NCBI RefSeq assembly: GCF_027853915.1
Contig: NZ_JAQGLA010000010.1
Span: 62,001-126,000, forward strand
Direction of reading: 5' to 3'
DNA length: 64,000 nucleotides
DNA from: Saccharopolyspora oryzae
Lineage (GTDB): Bacteria > Actinomycetota > Actinomycetes > Mycobacteriales > Pseudonocardiaceae
The position numbers and the translations under genes are program-made. The notes below the pieces were generated by a model. The model saw only the letters and a program-made list of their open reading frames with translations, made no database searches and had not been told where the DNA came from. Within the stretch, counting starts at the first letter, position 1, and each line of letters begins with the position of its first letter. Shown piece by piece: positions 1 to 9,634 of the stretch.

Positions 1-1406
1 TCGACCAGCAACGTGGCGTCGAGGTGCTTGTAGGTCCACACCCCGGCCTGCTCGTGACCGATCAGCATGAACCACGCCGTCGGATCACCCCGCTCGACCA
101 GGTAACGGATGAACCCGGTCAACCCCTCCCCGGCGAACTGGCCGGTATCCCCCACGTAGGTGCTGGCGACGTAGCCACCCACAGCGTTGAAGTTGAAACC
201 GGAGGCGTGGTACAGGTCGGTGTTCCACGACTTGACCGAGCCGGTGTAGCCCGGCACCTTCCACACGTCCAGACGCGAACCGACCACCGTCTTGCCGAAC
301 AGCGGTGAGTAGTCCACTTTGAACACGCTGCGGTTGTAGGTGTCACCAGCCGACTGGCTGTTGCCGATCCGCAGCCCGCAGTTCGCGCACTCATAGCCAT
401 CAGAGCGATAGGCGCGCGAGTCGATCACACCGAACGACATCGTCGGATCCACGAACACCGGATACTGCCGCTGCGGCGCCCGCAGCCACTGCTCATCCAC
501 CGAGACATTCAGGAACCACTGCGGTCCGACTTGGGTCAGTTCCTAGCGGCCACCCGTCATCGCGGGCGCCTTGTCGCCGCCACCGGAGGAATCCCACACC
601 TCGACCGGCGGCAACGCCACCTTCACCACGCCACCAGCATCCTTGAGGGCTACGCCACCGGTGGCATCCAGTTCAGGCGTCAAACCCTCGGTGGTCAGGC
701 GAAAACGCCACGACGACCTGCCCTGACGCTTGAGGACGATGGTCTCCTTCACCGCCCCAGACGTGACCTCGTAGGTCAAGTCCGTATCCGGCTGGACATC
801 GGTGTAGGCAGCCTTGTCCCCGTCGAGTCGCACCGGGCGGTCCGCGGCTTGCTCCAGCGCCAGCGACGCCTTCTTGCCCTCGACCTCCACCGCAACCACG
901 GCCGGATCGTTGGCCTTGGATGCCACCGAGGGGCGCAGGACGTGCCGCTGCGCATGTGCCCGCGTCGATCGCCGGTCAGACTGCAGGGTGGTGTCGACCG
1001 GCTGCCACTGTCCCGCCTCGTCCTGGACGTTCAACGGCACCGTCGACTGCCGCAGCGTCCGGGTTCCGTCCGGATTCGCCCACTCCTCGACAAACATCGA
1101 CCGCGACACCAGCTTCGACCGCACGGGATCGAACCGGGATCCCGCATACCCGTCGCGCTCGGTCAGCGGTCCGAAGTCGGCATCGGTCCGGCCTGGAGAC
1201 ACCGGTTGCGGAGTGGGTTTGCCCGGCAGTAGCGGATTCTCGCGCGGATCACGCGCAGGATCCGGCGCAGCCGACGCCACCGCAGGCGGCACCACGACCT
1301 CGACGACCGAGACACCGACCGCGAACACCAGAAGGACGCAAAGCAAACGAGACAGCAACCGCCGCACACGAGAGCGCGCGCGATCATCAGGACGAGCAGG
1401 GACCAT
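1..1406 (-). pseudogene. Secreted RHS/DNRLRE-type protein, interrupted by an in-frame stop
   Basis: Reads leftward from an ATG at 1406 that has a GAGGAG ribosome-binding site 7 nt upstream. The first 45 or so residues form a signal peptide: Arg-rich start, hydrophobic core, then VASAAP. The next 240 residues are a beta-rich segment of the kind found at the N-terminus of actinobacterial RHS-repeat and polymorphic-toxin proteins. A TAG at 543-545 stops translation after GGR. The same frame stays open from 542 to the window edge and continues the domain naturally (QYPVFVDPT, then a Cys-containing DNRLRE-like domain ending YKHLDATLLV). There is no frameshift, only a single nonsense codon, so this is either a recent pseudogene or a truncated secreted form. 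The rest of the gene lies outside the window. Family assignment is by pattern recognition of the domain style. Confidence 0.7.
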
Positions 1407-1716
1407 GCCGAAACTCCTCGAAGAATCGGTGCAGGCCCCACAGCCCGCGCCAAGAAAGCCGTCACATCGTCACCAGACGACCATCAGAACACCAATACGA
1501 CAAACGGGTGATAACTAGGAGCAACGGCGCCGGATCGCTCCGTGGCGGTTGGCGTGGTGCGGAAATGAAATCATCTGGGGCAGGCGAGCTTTCGTGTAAC
1601 GCCCGATGTGGTCGCGTCGATAGAGGCCGCGACACCGTGCTTTTCGGCGCATCACGGCGCCGAGCGACAAACGCATACCTGGCGCCTCCGCTGACCAGGA
1701 GCAGAAGGGCCAGGCC
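1407..1716. other. Divergent intergenic region without a gene
   Basis: 310 bp between the leftward RHS-type gene and the rightward methyltransferase gene. It must hold both promoters, but no convincing -35/-10 pair, repeat or RNA structure stands out. Confidence 0.5.
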
Positions 1717-2565
1717 GTGCGTTCCCTCCTACGCAGGTCCCGCACCACCACGCCACCATCCGCAGAGGGGTCGGAGCCGACCACGCCGTCGATTCTCGAC
1801 GAGTACGTGACCAGCGCGCCCGCCCCGCAGAACGCCGTCGACCTCTTCGCTGGTGAGTGGTCTTCCCAGCTCCCCGCGCCGCTGCAACACGTCCAAGCGG
1901 GTCCGCTACCGCTGTTCGACGACGCCCGCGTCACCTGGGCCATCGAGTCCTTCGGTGGTGTAGCGGAAAGCCGCATCCTGGAGCTCGGACCGCTCGAAGG
2001 CGGACATACCTACCAACTCCACACCGCCGGCGCCGAAATCACCGCGGTCGAAGCGCAAACCCGCGCCTACCTCAAGTGCCTCATCGCCAAGGAACTGCTC
2101 GGCATGCCTCGTGCCCAGTTCCTGCTCGGCGACTTCACGCCCTACCTCCGTGACACCGAGGAGCGCTTCGACATCTGCTTCGCCAGCGGCGTGCTCTACC
2201 ACGTGCGCAACCCCGTCGAAACCATCGCGCTCACCGCGAAAGTCGCCACCAAGCTGTTCCTGTGGACCCACGTCTACGACGAAGACATCATCAGCCGCAG
2301 CGAGCTGCTCGCACCCCGCTTCCCCGGTCATCAACCGGTCGGCTACCTCGGCTTCGGCCACACCCTGCACCGCTTCAACTACGCGGAAGCCCTGCAACGC
2401 AACGGATTCTGCGGTGGCAGCGCGCCATACAGCAACTGGCTCACCCGAACCGATCTGCTCGCCGCTCTGGAGCACTTCGGCTGGACGGTCACCAACATCG
2501 GCTTCGACACCCCCGACCATCCCCACGGCCCAGCCCTCGCCCTCACCGCCACCCGAACCGACTGA
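1717..2565 (+). CDS. Class I SAM-dependent methyltransferase
   Basis: 282 residues with a GTG start; AGAAGGG lies about 7 nt upstream. The Rossmann-fold signature is clear: motif I ILELGPLEGGHTYQL near residue 90, followed by an acidic strand end (ITAVEAQ), and FDICFASGVLYHVRNP near residue 150, the motif IV/post-IV segment usual in small-molecule and sugar methyltransferases of this class. There is no signal peptide or membrane segment, so it is cytoplasmic. The substrate cannot be read from sequence. The amidase gene follows 65 bp downstream on the same strand, so co-transcription is possible, which would hint at cell-envelope or exopolysaccharide modification. That link is inference only. 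Confidence 0.8.
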   Translation: MRSLLRRSRTTTPPSAEGSEPTTPSILDEYVTSAPAPQNAVDLFAGEWSSQLPAPLQHVQAGPLPLFDDARVTWAIESFGGVAESRILELGPLEGGHTYQLHTAGAEITAVEAQTRAYLKCLIAKELLGMPRAQFLLGDFTPYLRDTEERFDICFASGVLYHVRNPVETIALTAKVATKLFLWTHVYDEDIISRSELLAPRFPGHQPVGYLGFGHTLHRFNYAEALQRNGFCGGSAPYSNWLTRTDLLAALEHFGWTVTNIGFDTPDHPHGPALALTATRTD

Positions 2566-2630
2566 GGCACAGCGGTTCTCGCGTCCTGAGCACGCTGTTG
2601 TTTTTCCGGTTCAGACCTGCCGAGGTAGTA

Positions 2631-4436
2631 ATGACGACGAATCGTCGCCCCAGAATCGCACTATTCGCCATCGTCTTGGCGCTGTCGGCCAGTGGCCTAC
2701 CGCACGCCCAGGCGAGTCCGGCGGTGCTCGTGGAGAAGACCGTTCATCCAGCGGCGTTGCCTGCCGCCCACCCTGTGACTCCGCGAGCGGAGAAAGTGCC
2801 GTTGGCCGATGCGGAGCGGCCACCGGGGGTCCCGGCCGGGATGCGCGAAGCCGCGTCACGGCGGCAGTTCTCGCTCATAGGGCTGACTTGGCAAGGCACG
2901 GAACCTGACTCGATCGAACTGCGCACCCGATCCGTTCGAGGCACCTGGAGTGGTTGGCGGACCCTGGACCAGCAGGACGGCGGCCCGGACCGCGGCCAGT
3001 CCCCGAAGACGACCGAACCGCTGTGGACCGGGCCTACCACCCGCGTTCAGGTCCGCGCCCAGCGCGCGGGCAGACCAGCTACCGACGAACTGACCTTGGT
3101 CGCCATCGATCCGGGAACCTCGACCAACGACGCCCAGATCAGCCAGCTTTCCGCCGCGAGCAGCAGCGTCTCCACCGTGCCAACGGTCGTCACCCGCGCG
3201 CAGTGGGGTGCTGATGAATCACTGATGACCTGGGATCCGGAATACGCCACCACGGTCAAAGCCGCCGCGCTGCACCACACCGCCGACAGCAATGACTACA
3301 CCTGCGACCAATCCGCAGCGCTGGTACGCGGCATCTACTACTACCACTCGGTCACCAACGGATGGGGCGACATCGGCTACAACGCGCTGGTCGACAAGTG
3401 CGGCACCATCTTCGAGGGCCGCACCGGCGGCCTGCACCTGCCGACCCTCGGCGCACACACCGGCGGATTCAACCGGCACGTCTTCGGCATCTCGATGATC
3501 GGCGACTACGACGCGATCCCTCCCAGCACCGCGACGCTGGAGTCCGTGTCGCAGATGATCGCGTGGAAGCTCCCCAACAGCTACGTCGACCCCGCTGGCA
3601 GCGTCACACTCGTCAGCGCCGGAGGCGGCACTTCGAAATACGCCGCAGGAACACCTGTCACGCTACCCACGCTCTTCGCCCACCGCGACGTGGGACGAAC
3701 CACCTGCCCAGGCAGCTTCGGCTACGACTCCCTGGGATCGGTCCGGGACCGCACCGTGCAACTGGCCGGCGACTGGCGCAGCGGGCCGATCCACCAGAAA
3801 TGGCAGGCACTCGGCGGCGAAAACGAAGCAGGCCCGGTCTACGCGGTGGAGAACGACTGGCCCGGGGGAGGCCGAGCCACCGTGTTCGGCAGCGGATCCT
3901 CGACCATCGCGTGGCGCAGCGACTTCGGCGCACACCAGGTCAAGGGCGACATCCACGTGACCTACAACCGGCTCGGCGGACCGACCGCGGGTGTCTACCC
4001 CACCACCGACGAACTCGCCACGCCCGACACGATCGGCCGATACAACCACTTCACCCACGACGCTTCCATCTACTGGACCCGGAACACCGGCGCGCACGCC
4101 GTGTTTGGAGCCATCCGCAACGCCTGGGCCGCCAACGGATGGGAAACCGGACCCGCCGGTTACCCCATCACCGACGAGCTAGGCACGCCTGACGGAGTCG
4201 GCCGGTACAACCACTTCACCAAGAACGCCTCCATCTACTGGACCCCCATCACCGGCGCGCACCTCGTCCACGGAGCCATCCGGGACCGCTGGAGCGCCCT
4301 CGGCTGGGAAACATCCTGGCTGGGCTACCCCACCAGCGACGAATACGCAGTGACCGCCGGACGACGAACCGACTTCCAAGGCGGCTACATCGAATGGAAC
4401 GCCACCACTGGAGGCACTACCGCCCAGGTCAAATGA
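2631..4436 (+). CDS. Secreted N-acetylmuramoyl-L-alanine amidase (PGRP) with C-terminal LGFP repeats
   Basis: The ATG at 2631 follows a GAGGTAG ribosome-binding site; 601 residues. Order of parts: signal peptide (residues 1-27, ending AQASP), an N-terminal beta region, a peptidoglycan-recognition/amidase_2 domain from about residue 180 to 390, then tandem LGFP-type repeats (GGPTAGVYPTTDE, TGPAGYPITDELGTPDG, TSWLGYPTSDEY), which commonly anchor proteins to the actinobacterial wall. Within the amidase domain ALHHTADSNDYTC supplies the first zinc histidine, IGYNALVDKCGTIFEGR is the PGRP core, and LFAHRDVGRTTCPG supplies the late His and Cys zinc ligands. The reaction expected is cleavage of the amide bond between muramic acid and the stem peptide. 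It acts outside the membrane. The fold call is very firm; the physiological role (turnover, sporulation or competition) is open. Confidence 0.93.
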   Translation: MTTNRRPRIALFAIVLALSASGLPHAQASPAVLVEKTVHPAALPAAHPVTPRAEKVPLADAERPPGVPAGMREAASRRQFSLIGLTWQGTEPDSIELRTRSVRGTWSGWRTLDQQDGGPDRGQSPKTTEPLWTGPTTRVQVRAQRAGRPATDELTLVAIDPGTSTNDAQISQLSAASSSVSTVPTVVTRAQWGADESLMTWDPEYATTVKAAALHHTADSNDYTCDQSAALVRGIYYYHSVTNGWGDIGYNALVDKCGTIFEGRTGGLHLPTLGAHTGGFNRHVFGISMIGDYDAIPPSTATLESVSQMIAWKLPNSYVDPAGSVTLVSAGGGTSKYAAGTPVTLPTLFAHRDVGRTTCPGSFGYDSLGSVRDRTVQLAGDWRSGPIHQKWQALGGENEAGPVYAVENDWPGGGRATVFGSGSSTIAWRSDFGAHQVKGDIHVTYNRLGGPTAGVYPTTDELATPDTIGRYNHFTHDASIYWTRNTGAHAVFGAIRNAWAANGWETGPAGYPITDELGTPDGVGRYNHFTKNASIYWTPITGAHLVHGAIRDRWSALGWETSWLGYPTSDEYAVTAGRRTDFQGGYIEWNATTGGTTAQVK

Positions 4437-4812
4437 CCGCGATGACAGGTGGCGCGGGTGGTCGCCCGAACCACCTGCCAACGCGTCGAGCCCGGCTGCA
4501 CCAGCAGGTGGTCGACCACTGACTACCAATTCCGATCAGCAGCGGCCATCTATATGACGGCGTTCACTGTCGTACTTGTCAGAGATGTTCGCTGCCAGTT
4601 CGGTTCCGCTTGAATCATTGCGAACATCGACCGTGACGGCGGAGGCATTGGGGGCGCTGGCTGTTACCGAACGCGGTGCGCACGATGGTGCGGATTTGCA
4701 GCGGGTCGATTTCGCTGGCAATCTTCGCCGTTGTTCGTGACGAATCCCTTGATTGGCAGTGATTGGAATTGCATGCTACCGCCGGTGAGGTTAACCATCA
4801 CCAAGAAGACCC
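4437..4812. other. Convergent intergenic region, weak hairpin only
   Basis: 376 bp between two converging genes. CAGGTGG at 4446-4452 and CCACCTG at 4471-4477 could form a weak terminator stem for the amidase gene. A 51-codon reading frame at 4585-4740 (+) has no ribosome-binding site and no recognisable family, so it is not called. Confidence 0.4.
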
Positions 4813-6126
4813 TCAGGATCTCCTGAGGCTCTGGACTTCCGGCGTCGTTGACACTGCCGTTGGTGACACCTCATCGAGACTCCAATCCGGACCGGAATAG
4901 ACGATCACCAGGCCGTTCGTACGGAGGTAATTAGCCAGATCTGTGTCGTCGCCGCTGGTGCCACTGCCCAGACGGGCCCGGAGGGCCTCGAGGAGGTGGT
5001 CCTCCCGGACGTAGGTGTTCTTCATGACCGGTTCCCGAGTGCGGGCGCTGGTGTGGCCGTGACGGCAGCGGTATCCCGGCCGGTTGTGTACCCTGTGCGC
5101 GTCGCACCGCCGATCACACACACCACACACGATCAACCCCGCCAACCTATACACCCGCGTGTCCCCCTCCTTGCTCTTGCGAGCGGCACGCATGCCCTGG
5201 ATCGACCGGAACGTCGCCTCGTCGACCAGGGCGGCGTGTGCGGGCGCGTTCGACACCACCCAATCCTGTTGGTCCATGCGTCCCCCGGCACCGCCGCCGC
5301 GACGAGCAGCACCGTGGTTGCGCAGCGTGCCGTGCCGGTTCCACACCTGCACCCCCGTGTAGCGGGGATTCTCCAGAATCCCGGCGACGGTTCGCGCAAT
5401 CCACGCCTGTCCCGAACGGTGTGAGTTGCGCTCCCGGTCCGCTCCCGATGGGCACGGCACCCCGCGTTCGTTAAGTTCCCGGGCGATCCCCGCGACGCTG
5501 CGCCCGGCGGCGCGCTGCTGGAAGATCCACCGCACCCACGGCGCCGTCACCGGATCCGGCTCCAGGCGGTGCAGGCGCCGTCCCCACCGCGCGTGGACAC
5601 GATTCGGGTGCGGGCCCGCGTCAACGAGGCGATATCCATACGGTGGCCGGCCACCCAGAAACCGGCCCTGCTGACAGACTTGGGTACGCATCGCCGCCAG
5701 CACCCGATGCCGGGTTCGTAGCACTTCCTGCCGGGACTGGGAACCCAGTAGCAGCATCAACGCCTGGTGTGTCGGATCGTCGAGATCCACCGGCCCACCG
5801 GCCTCCGGCAACCACAGATCCACACCGTGCTCGGTCAGGAAGGCCAGCACCGTCCGGATCTGATCGCCGTAGAAGGCCCGCTCGTACTCCCCGACCACCA
5901 CCGCGTCGAAACCGCGGTCCGGGCGCCGCGCCTCGTCCAGCAGTGCCGCCGCCTGCCGTCGTTTCGGCCACGACCACCGGCGTGAACAGCCCTCGTCGAA
6001 GAACTCGGCCACGATCACCCCACGACCGGCGATCGTCTCCTCCGCCACCTCCAGCTGCCAGGCCAGCGAGGTTTCCTGATCCTGGAACTCCTGGGTCGAC
6101 ATCCGACCGTAAAACGCGAACCGCAC
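4813..6126 (-). CDS. Large serine recombinase (resolvase/invertase family)
   Basis: I choose the GTG at 6126, which gives the typical N-terminus VRFAFYGRMSTQE with GAGG 5 nt upstream; the frame is open further upstream to 6309. 437 residues. The resolvase catalytic domain carries the nucleophile Ser in YGRMS near residue 10 and the VVVGEYERAFYGDQ segment near residue 90. The recombinase domain follows (PPYGYRLVDAGPHPN, ELNERGVPCPS, ILENPRYTG), then a zinc beta-ribbon with CGVCDRRCDAHRVHNRPGYRC. Such enzymes perform site-specific integration or excision of mobile elements. No phage or conjugation genes lie beside it. Two further, broken copies of the same family lie at 6.5-7.4 kb and 45.0-45.6 kb in the same orientation. 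The active-site and zinc residues look intact. Confidence 0.9.
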   Translation of the reverse strand: MRFAFYGRMSTQEFQDQETSLAWQLEVAEETIAGRGVIVAEFFDEGCSRRWSWPKRRQAAALLDEARRPDRGFDAVVVGEYERAFYGDQIRTVLAFLTEHGVDLWLPEAGGPVDLDDPTHQALMLLLGSQSRQEVLRTRHRVLAAMRTQVCQQGRFLGGRPPYGYRLVDAGPHPNRVHARWGRRLHRLEPDPVTAPWVRWIFQQRAAGRSVAGIARELNERGVPCPSGADRERNSHRSGQAWIARTVAGILENPRYTGVQVWNRHGTLRNHGAARRGGGAGGRMDQQDWVVSNAPAHAALVDEATFRSIQGMRAARKSKEGDTRVYRLAGLIVCGVCDRRCDAHRVHNRPGYRCRHGHTSARTREPVMKNTYVREDHLLEALRARLGSGTSGDDTDLANYLRTNGLVIVYSGPDWSLDEVSPTAVSTTPEVQSLRRS

Positions 6127-6487
6127 CAGGACCTCATCACGGCCACTCCCCCGCCGGCCCGACCCCCGACGACGACCACGACCGGCCACTCTCTCCGGGT
6201 CTGCATTCTTTGACTCGATCACCGCGCACACCCCGCATCCAGCACCACCGACAAAGGCAGTCCTGGAACGCCCCCGCGCAGCCCCTCTGACGCCAGCCCC
6301 ACACAACATGACCCGAATAGCCGCACCCCACCGTCACAGGCAGAAGACTCCGGCACACCCAGGCCGATTCACACCACCCCTGTGACCAGTCACATGGCTG
6401 TAGCCTCGAAAAAAGGGAGTCTGCTACGATTCTGGTGTGATTTCCCCAAAGACGGGAAATATCGCGCGAGTAGGGGCTCAAGTCCCC
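6127..6487. other. Intergenic region upstream of the serine recombinase
   Basis: About 360 bp with no supported gene. It includes the 5' extension of the recombinase reading frame and, at 6464-6490, a T-arm-like hairpin (AGGGG, 7-nt loop, CCCCT). I could not extend this to a complete tRNA cloverleaf. Confidence 0.4.
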
Positions 6488-7070
6488 CTCGGACACTCTC
6501 TTACCCCACGGGTTTTCTGACCCGGAGGCTAGCACTCCTTACTGCTGGTAGCGGGGTTCTTCCTTTGACGCCCGACGGTGGAGTCCGTCTCGAGCGCGGA
6601 AGGGTTCTCGCCGGATGGGGCGATCAGTTCGGGAGCTGGACAGCCTGGTATCGGCCTGAGCCACCAGCCAGCGTGGCTGCACACGATCTCCAGCCCCGCT
6701 CGGCGAAGATAATCACCAACCTCGTTGCCCACATCATCCTCGGATGGTTCCCCACCCCGCTGACTGAGCAAGCCGGGTAAAGCATCGCGAAGGTGATCCT
6801 CGCGGACATACACGGTGCGGGGCACCGGACTCGGCCGCGGTAAGCGTGGCCTGTAGCCGTGGCGGCAGCGATACCCGGCACGACCATGAACCCAGTGCGC
6901 ATCCATCCGACGGTCGCACTCCCCACACACCACCAGATCAGCCAACTCGTACGTGCGAGCCTCGCCGTCCTTGGTCGCCCGGACCGCACGGATCCGTTGC
7001 ACGTCGAGGAACGTGGACTCTTCGACCAACGCCGGATGCGGCCGCTCCTCGGACACTTCCCACTCCTGCG
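6488..7070. repeat. Direct repeat copy A (583 bp), recombinase 3' end plus downstream DNA
   Basis: Starts at CTCGGACACTCTCTTACCCC and runs to CACTCCTGCG. A second copy in the same orientation lies at 45020-45601. The two are clearly homologous along their whole length, with several identical blocks of more than 50 bp, by eye roughly 85 percent alike. The homology covers the zinc-ribbon/C-terminal coding part of a serine recombinase and about 40 bp of non-coding DNA beyond its stop. Confidence 0.85.
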
Positions 7071-7435
7071 CCGCATTCCGCCGCACTACCCCTGAGCCTC
7101 GGCCACCCGCGCGTCCCCCGGCGCCGTGGCCCTTCGTGGAGTGCCGGTTCCAGACCTGCCGGCCCGTGTAGCGCGGATTCTCCAAAATCAGCGCAATAGT
7201 GCGGGCGATCCACCCCTTACCCGGGCGATGTGTGTTCCGAGCCTGGTCCACATCGGCCGGACACGGCACGCCACGCCCATTGAGCTCCCGCGCCAACGAC
7301 GCCACCGACCGACCACGCGCCCGCTCGGCGAACATCCACCGTACCCACGCCGCCGTTGCCCGGGTCCGGCTCCAGCACGTGCACACGCCGCCCCCACTGC
7401 GCGTGCGTGGCGTTGGGATGCGGCCCCGCATCCAC
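6529..7435 (-). pseudogene. Serine recombinase remnant: no catalytic domain, one frameshift
   Basis: Corresponds to the C-terminal two thirds of the intact recombinase at 4813-6126: AWVRWMFAERARGRSVAS, RELNGRGVPCPADVDQ, ILENPRYTGRQVWNRHS, then the zinc ribbon CGECDRRMDAHWVHGRAGYRC. The upstream piece VDAGPHPNATHAQWGRRVH...LEPDP is in a different frame, and a one-base difference near 7355-7370 (an extra G relative to the intact paralogue's LEPDPVTAPWVRW) breaks the frame. The resolvase domain with its catalytic Ser is missing and is replaced by an IS630 fragment starting at 7436. It cannot be a functional integrase. Confidence 0.85.
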
Positions 7436-7729
7436 CTCGCCCTTGTTACCGATCGCGCACATGGCGTTCACGCTGAACACATTGCCTGTCTTGCCCACCA
7501 CCTGCGTCTGGCCTGCCGGAGCCCAGGTGCGACCGACGGCGGCGTCGGAGCGGATCCCGGTCTGGTCCAGCCACAGCACCATCGCGCCCTCACGGCGGGC
7601 ACAGGCGGCGATCGCCGGATAGTCCTCCTCCAACCATCGGTGCACCGCTTCCAGGTCCTGCTCGTAGGCCCTGCGGATCGGCTTCTGCGGCGACAAACCC
7701 CAAGAACGCAGATAGTTCCCGATCAATTG
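7436..7729 (-). mobile_element. IS630-family transposase fragment
   Basis: Reads leftward QLIGNYLRSWGLSPQKPI ... VHRWLEEDYPAIAACARREG ... VLWLDQTGIRSDAAVGRTWA ... GKTGNVFSVNAMCAIGNKGE, the middle part of an IS630-type DDE transposase. The Asp in LWLDQTG is the expected first catalytic acid. Neither the helix-turn-helix N-terminus nor the C-terminal DDE residues are present. It joins without a gap and in frame to the recombinase remnant at VDAGPHPN, so the two make one open frame by chance fusion. No terminal inverted repeats are visible. Non-functional. Confidence 0.8.
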
Positions 7730-8287
7730 CCCTAGACAAGCCATAAGGCCACTGGATGTAGCCCCCCACCAGTCCCGAACTCCACCCACGATCACAGCAG
7801 CGGAACCACAAAGGGTGCAGCTATCGCGGGTGGATCGGCGCTTGGCGTCGTTGGTCATCTCAGATCGGGTCGGTGGGGCACCGGAACGGTGTGCACTTTC
7901 CCCTCGAATACCGTGGCGTGGACCGCAATTTCTTTGATCGACGCGGATCGACGTCGTACGGGTCTTCCGCCAGCACGGTGAAGCCAGGGGCTCTCACTAG
8001 GCGGGGTATGGGGTAGCGCTGCTGGTCGAGCACGCGCCTCTCCTGGGCGCCGCGGTTTCTACGGCGGTTGGGTGCAGCTCCCTCGCCGGTTGATCCCGCG
8101 CCAAGCGAGAACCCGCCGACGTTCACAGCTCCAACACCACCTGCGGCGACGAGTCCGAACGCAACTGTCCGCGGGACTGGACCCATCGAGCGGGCTCGAA
8201 CTGGATCTGTCCAGCCGAGGAATCCGCACGAAAACTAACAATGTCTGTTACCTGCATCACTCATCTCGCCCGTAAGGAGCGTCGAGC
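7730..8287. other. Relic DNA without a supported gene, upstream of the MFS gene
   Basis: About 560 bp. Short open frames exist on both strands, but none has a ribosome-binding site or a family signature, and the left 130 bp is probably degraded insertion-sequence flank. The end holds the TAAGGAG ribosome-binding site at 8274-8280 for the gene at 8288. Confidence 0.5.
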
Positions 8288-9634
8288 ATGGTGAGCGAGA
8301 GAAGTACGGACGACGCCTCGCACCGCAGACGCATGTCGAGAGTGGCGATGGCGAGTCTCATCGGCACGACCATCGAGTGGTACGACTTCTTCCTGTACGG
8401 CACGATGGCAGCCCTCGTCTTCAGCCAGCTGTTCTTCACCGACCTCGACGCCGCCACCGGGACCATCGCGTCCTTCGCCACCTTCGCCGCCGGATTCCTG
8501 GCCCGCCCGATAGGCGGGATCGCATTCGGCTACTTCGGGGACCGGGTGGGGCGGAAGACTTCTCTGATCGCGTCGCTGAGCTTGATGGGTGTCTCCACCT
8601 TCCTGATCGGAATCCTGCCCAGCTACAACACGATCGGCGCGCTGGCCCCGGTGTTGTTGTCGATTCTGCGGATGCTGCAGGGCTTCGCGCTCGGCGGTGA
8701 ATGGGCTGGTGCTGCGGCACTCGCGACCGAGCACGCCGATGAACGCAAGCGCGGCTTCTACGGCGGATGGGTGCAGCTCGGGTCGACCGCGGGCGGTGTC
8801 CTGTCCACCGCGACCGTCCTCGTGCTCACCACCGTGCTGGACAAGCAATCGTTCCTCACTTGGGGTTGGCGAACACCCTTCCTGTTCAGCGCGATCCTCG
8901 TCATCGTCGGCATGTTCATCCGGCTGAAGGTGGAAGAAACGCCGGTCTTCCAGCAGATGCAGCAGGAAGGGCGCAGCCGTCGGATCCCGCTGGCAGCGGT
9001 CTTGCAGCGGCAGTGGAAAACCGTGCTGCTCATCATCGGCATGCACCTGGGCAACACCACGATCGCTTTTCTCACGAGCGTGTTCCTGCTGTCGTACGGA
9101 ACCCAGCAGATCGGCATGGAATCGAACGTGGTCCTGATGGCGAAGTTCATCTCGGGTCTACTGCTGATGACTCTGGTGTCAATGCCGGTGGCCGCGCTCG
9201 GCGACCGCATCGGGCGGCGGCCGGTGTACCTAGCCGGAACGATCGGGTTGATGGTCACGGCGTTCCCGACGTTCTGGCTGTTCGACACCGGGAGCTTCCC
9301 GCTGGCCCTGCTGGCCATCACCCTGATCAGCCTGGCGAACGTGTTGATGTACCAGACCCAGGGCGCGTTCTTCACCGAGATCTTCGATCCCGAGGTCCGC
9401 TGCACCGGCGCTGCACTCGGCGTCCAGATCGCCACCGTGATCGGCGGCGGCACCGCACCGATCATCGCGACCTCGATGCTCGCGCTCAGCGGTGGCCACT
9501 CGTGGTCGATCGCCTGCTACCTGATCGTCATCGGACTGATCTCCACCGCATGCACGCTGCTGGTCAAGGAAAGCCGGCCCCTATCGTCGAGACAGCGGCA
9601 CGAGGTCGCCGCGGAAAGTGTGAGCTCACGATGA
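8288..9634 (+). CDS. MFS transporter, metabolite:H+ symporter (MHS) type
   Basis: 448 residues, ATG start with TAAGGAG upstream. Twelve hydrophobic segments. The MHS signature SLIGTTIEWYDFFLYG lies near residue 30 and the MFS loop 2-3 motif GYFGDRVGRKTSL near residue 80, repeated in the second half as ALGDRIGRRPVYL. MHS proteins import small organic acids or zwitterions with protons across the cytoplasmic membrane. Its stop overlaps the start of the next gene (ATGA), so the transporter and the amidohydrolase are translationally coupled and probably share a substrate. A paralogue of the same type lies at 25695. The substrate is not readable; given the surroundings an amidated or N-acylated sulfonate or a related acid is a guess. 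Confidence 0.88.
   Translation: MVSERSTDDASHRRRMSRVAMASLIGTTIEWYDFFLYGTMAALVFSQLFFTDLDAATGTIASFATFAAGFLARPIGGIAFGYFGDRVGRKTSLIASLSLMGVSTFLIGILPSYNTIGALAPVLLSILRMLQGFALGGEWAGAAALATEHADERKRGFYGGWVQLGSTAGGVLSTATVLVLTTVLDKQSFLTWGWRTPFLFSAILVIVGMFIRLKVEETPVFQQMQQEGRSRRIPLAAVLQRQWKTVLLIIGMHLGNTTIAFLTSVFLLSYGTQQIGMESNVVLMAKFISGLLLMTLVSMPVAALGDRIGRRPVYLAGTIGLMVTAFPTFWLFDTGSFPLALLAITLISLANVLMYQTQGAFFTEIFDPEVRCTGAALGVQIATVIGGGTAPIIATSMLALSGGHSWSIACYLIVIGLISTACTLLVKESRPLSSRQRHEVAAESVSSR

Noticed and set aside
4585-4740. 51-codon open frame in the convergent intergenic region
   Set aside because: No ribosome-binding site, no family signature, and the position between converging genes makes chance more likely.
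6464-6498. T-arm-like hairpin (AGGGG, 7-nt loop, CCCCT) suggesting a tRNA or attachment site
   Set aside because: No matching 5' acceptor strand, D-arm or anticodon arm could be found, and the hairpin is not present at repeat copy B. It is not called as tRNA or att site.
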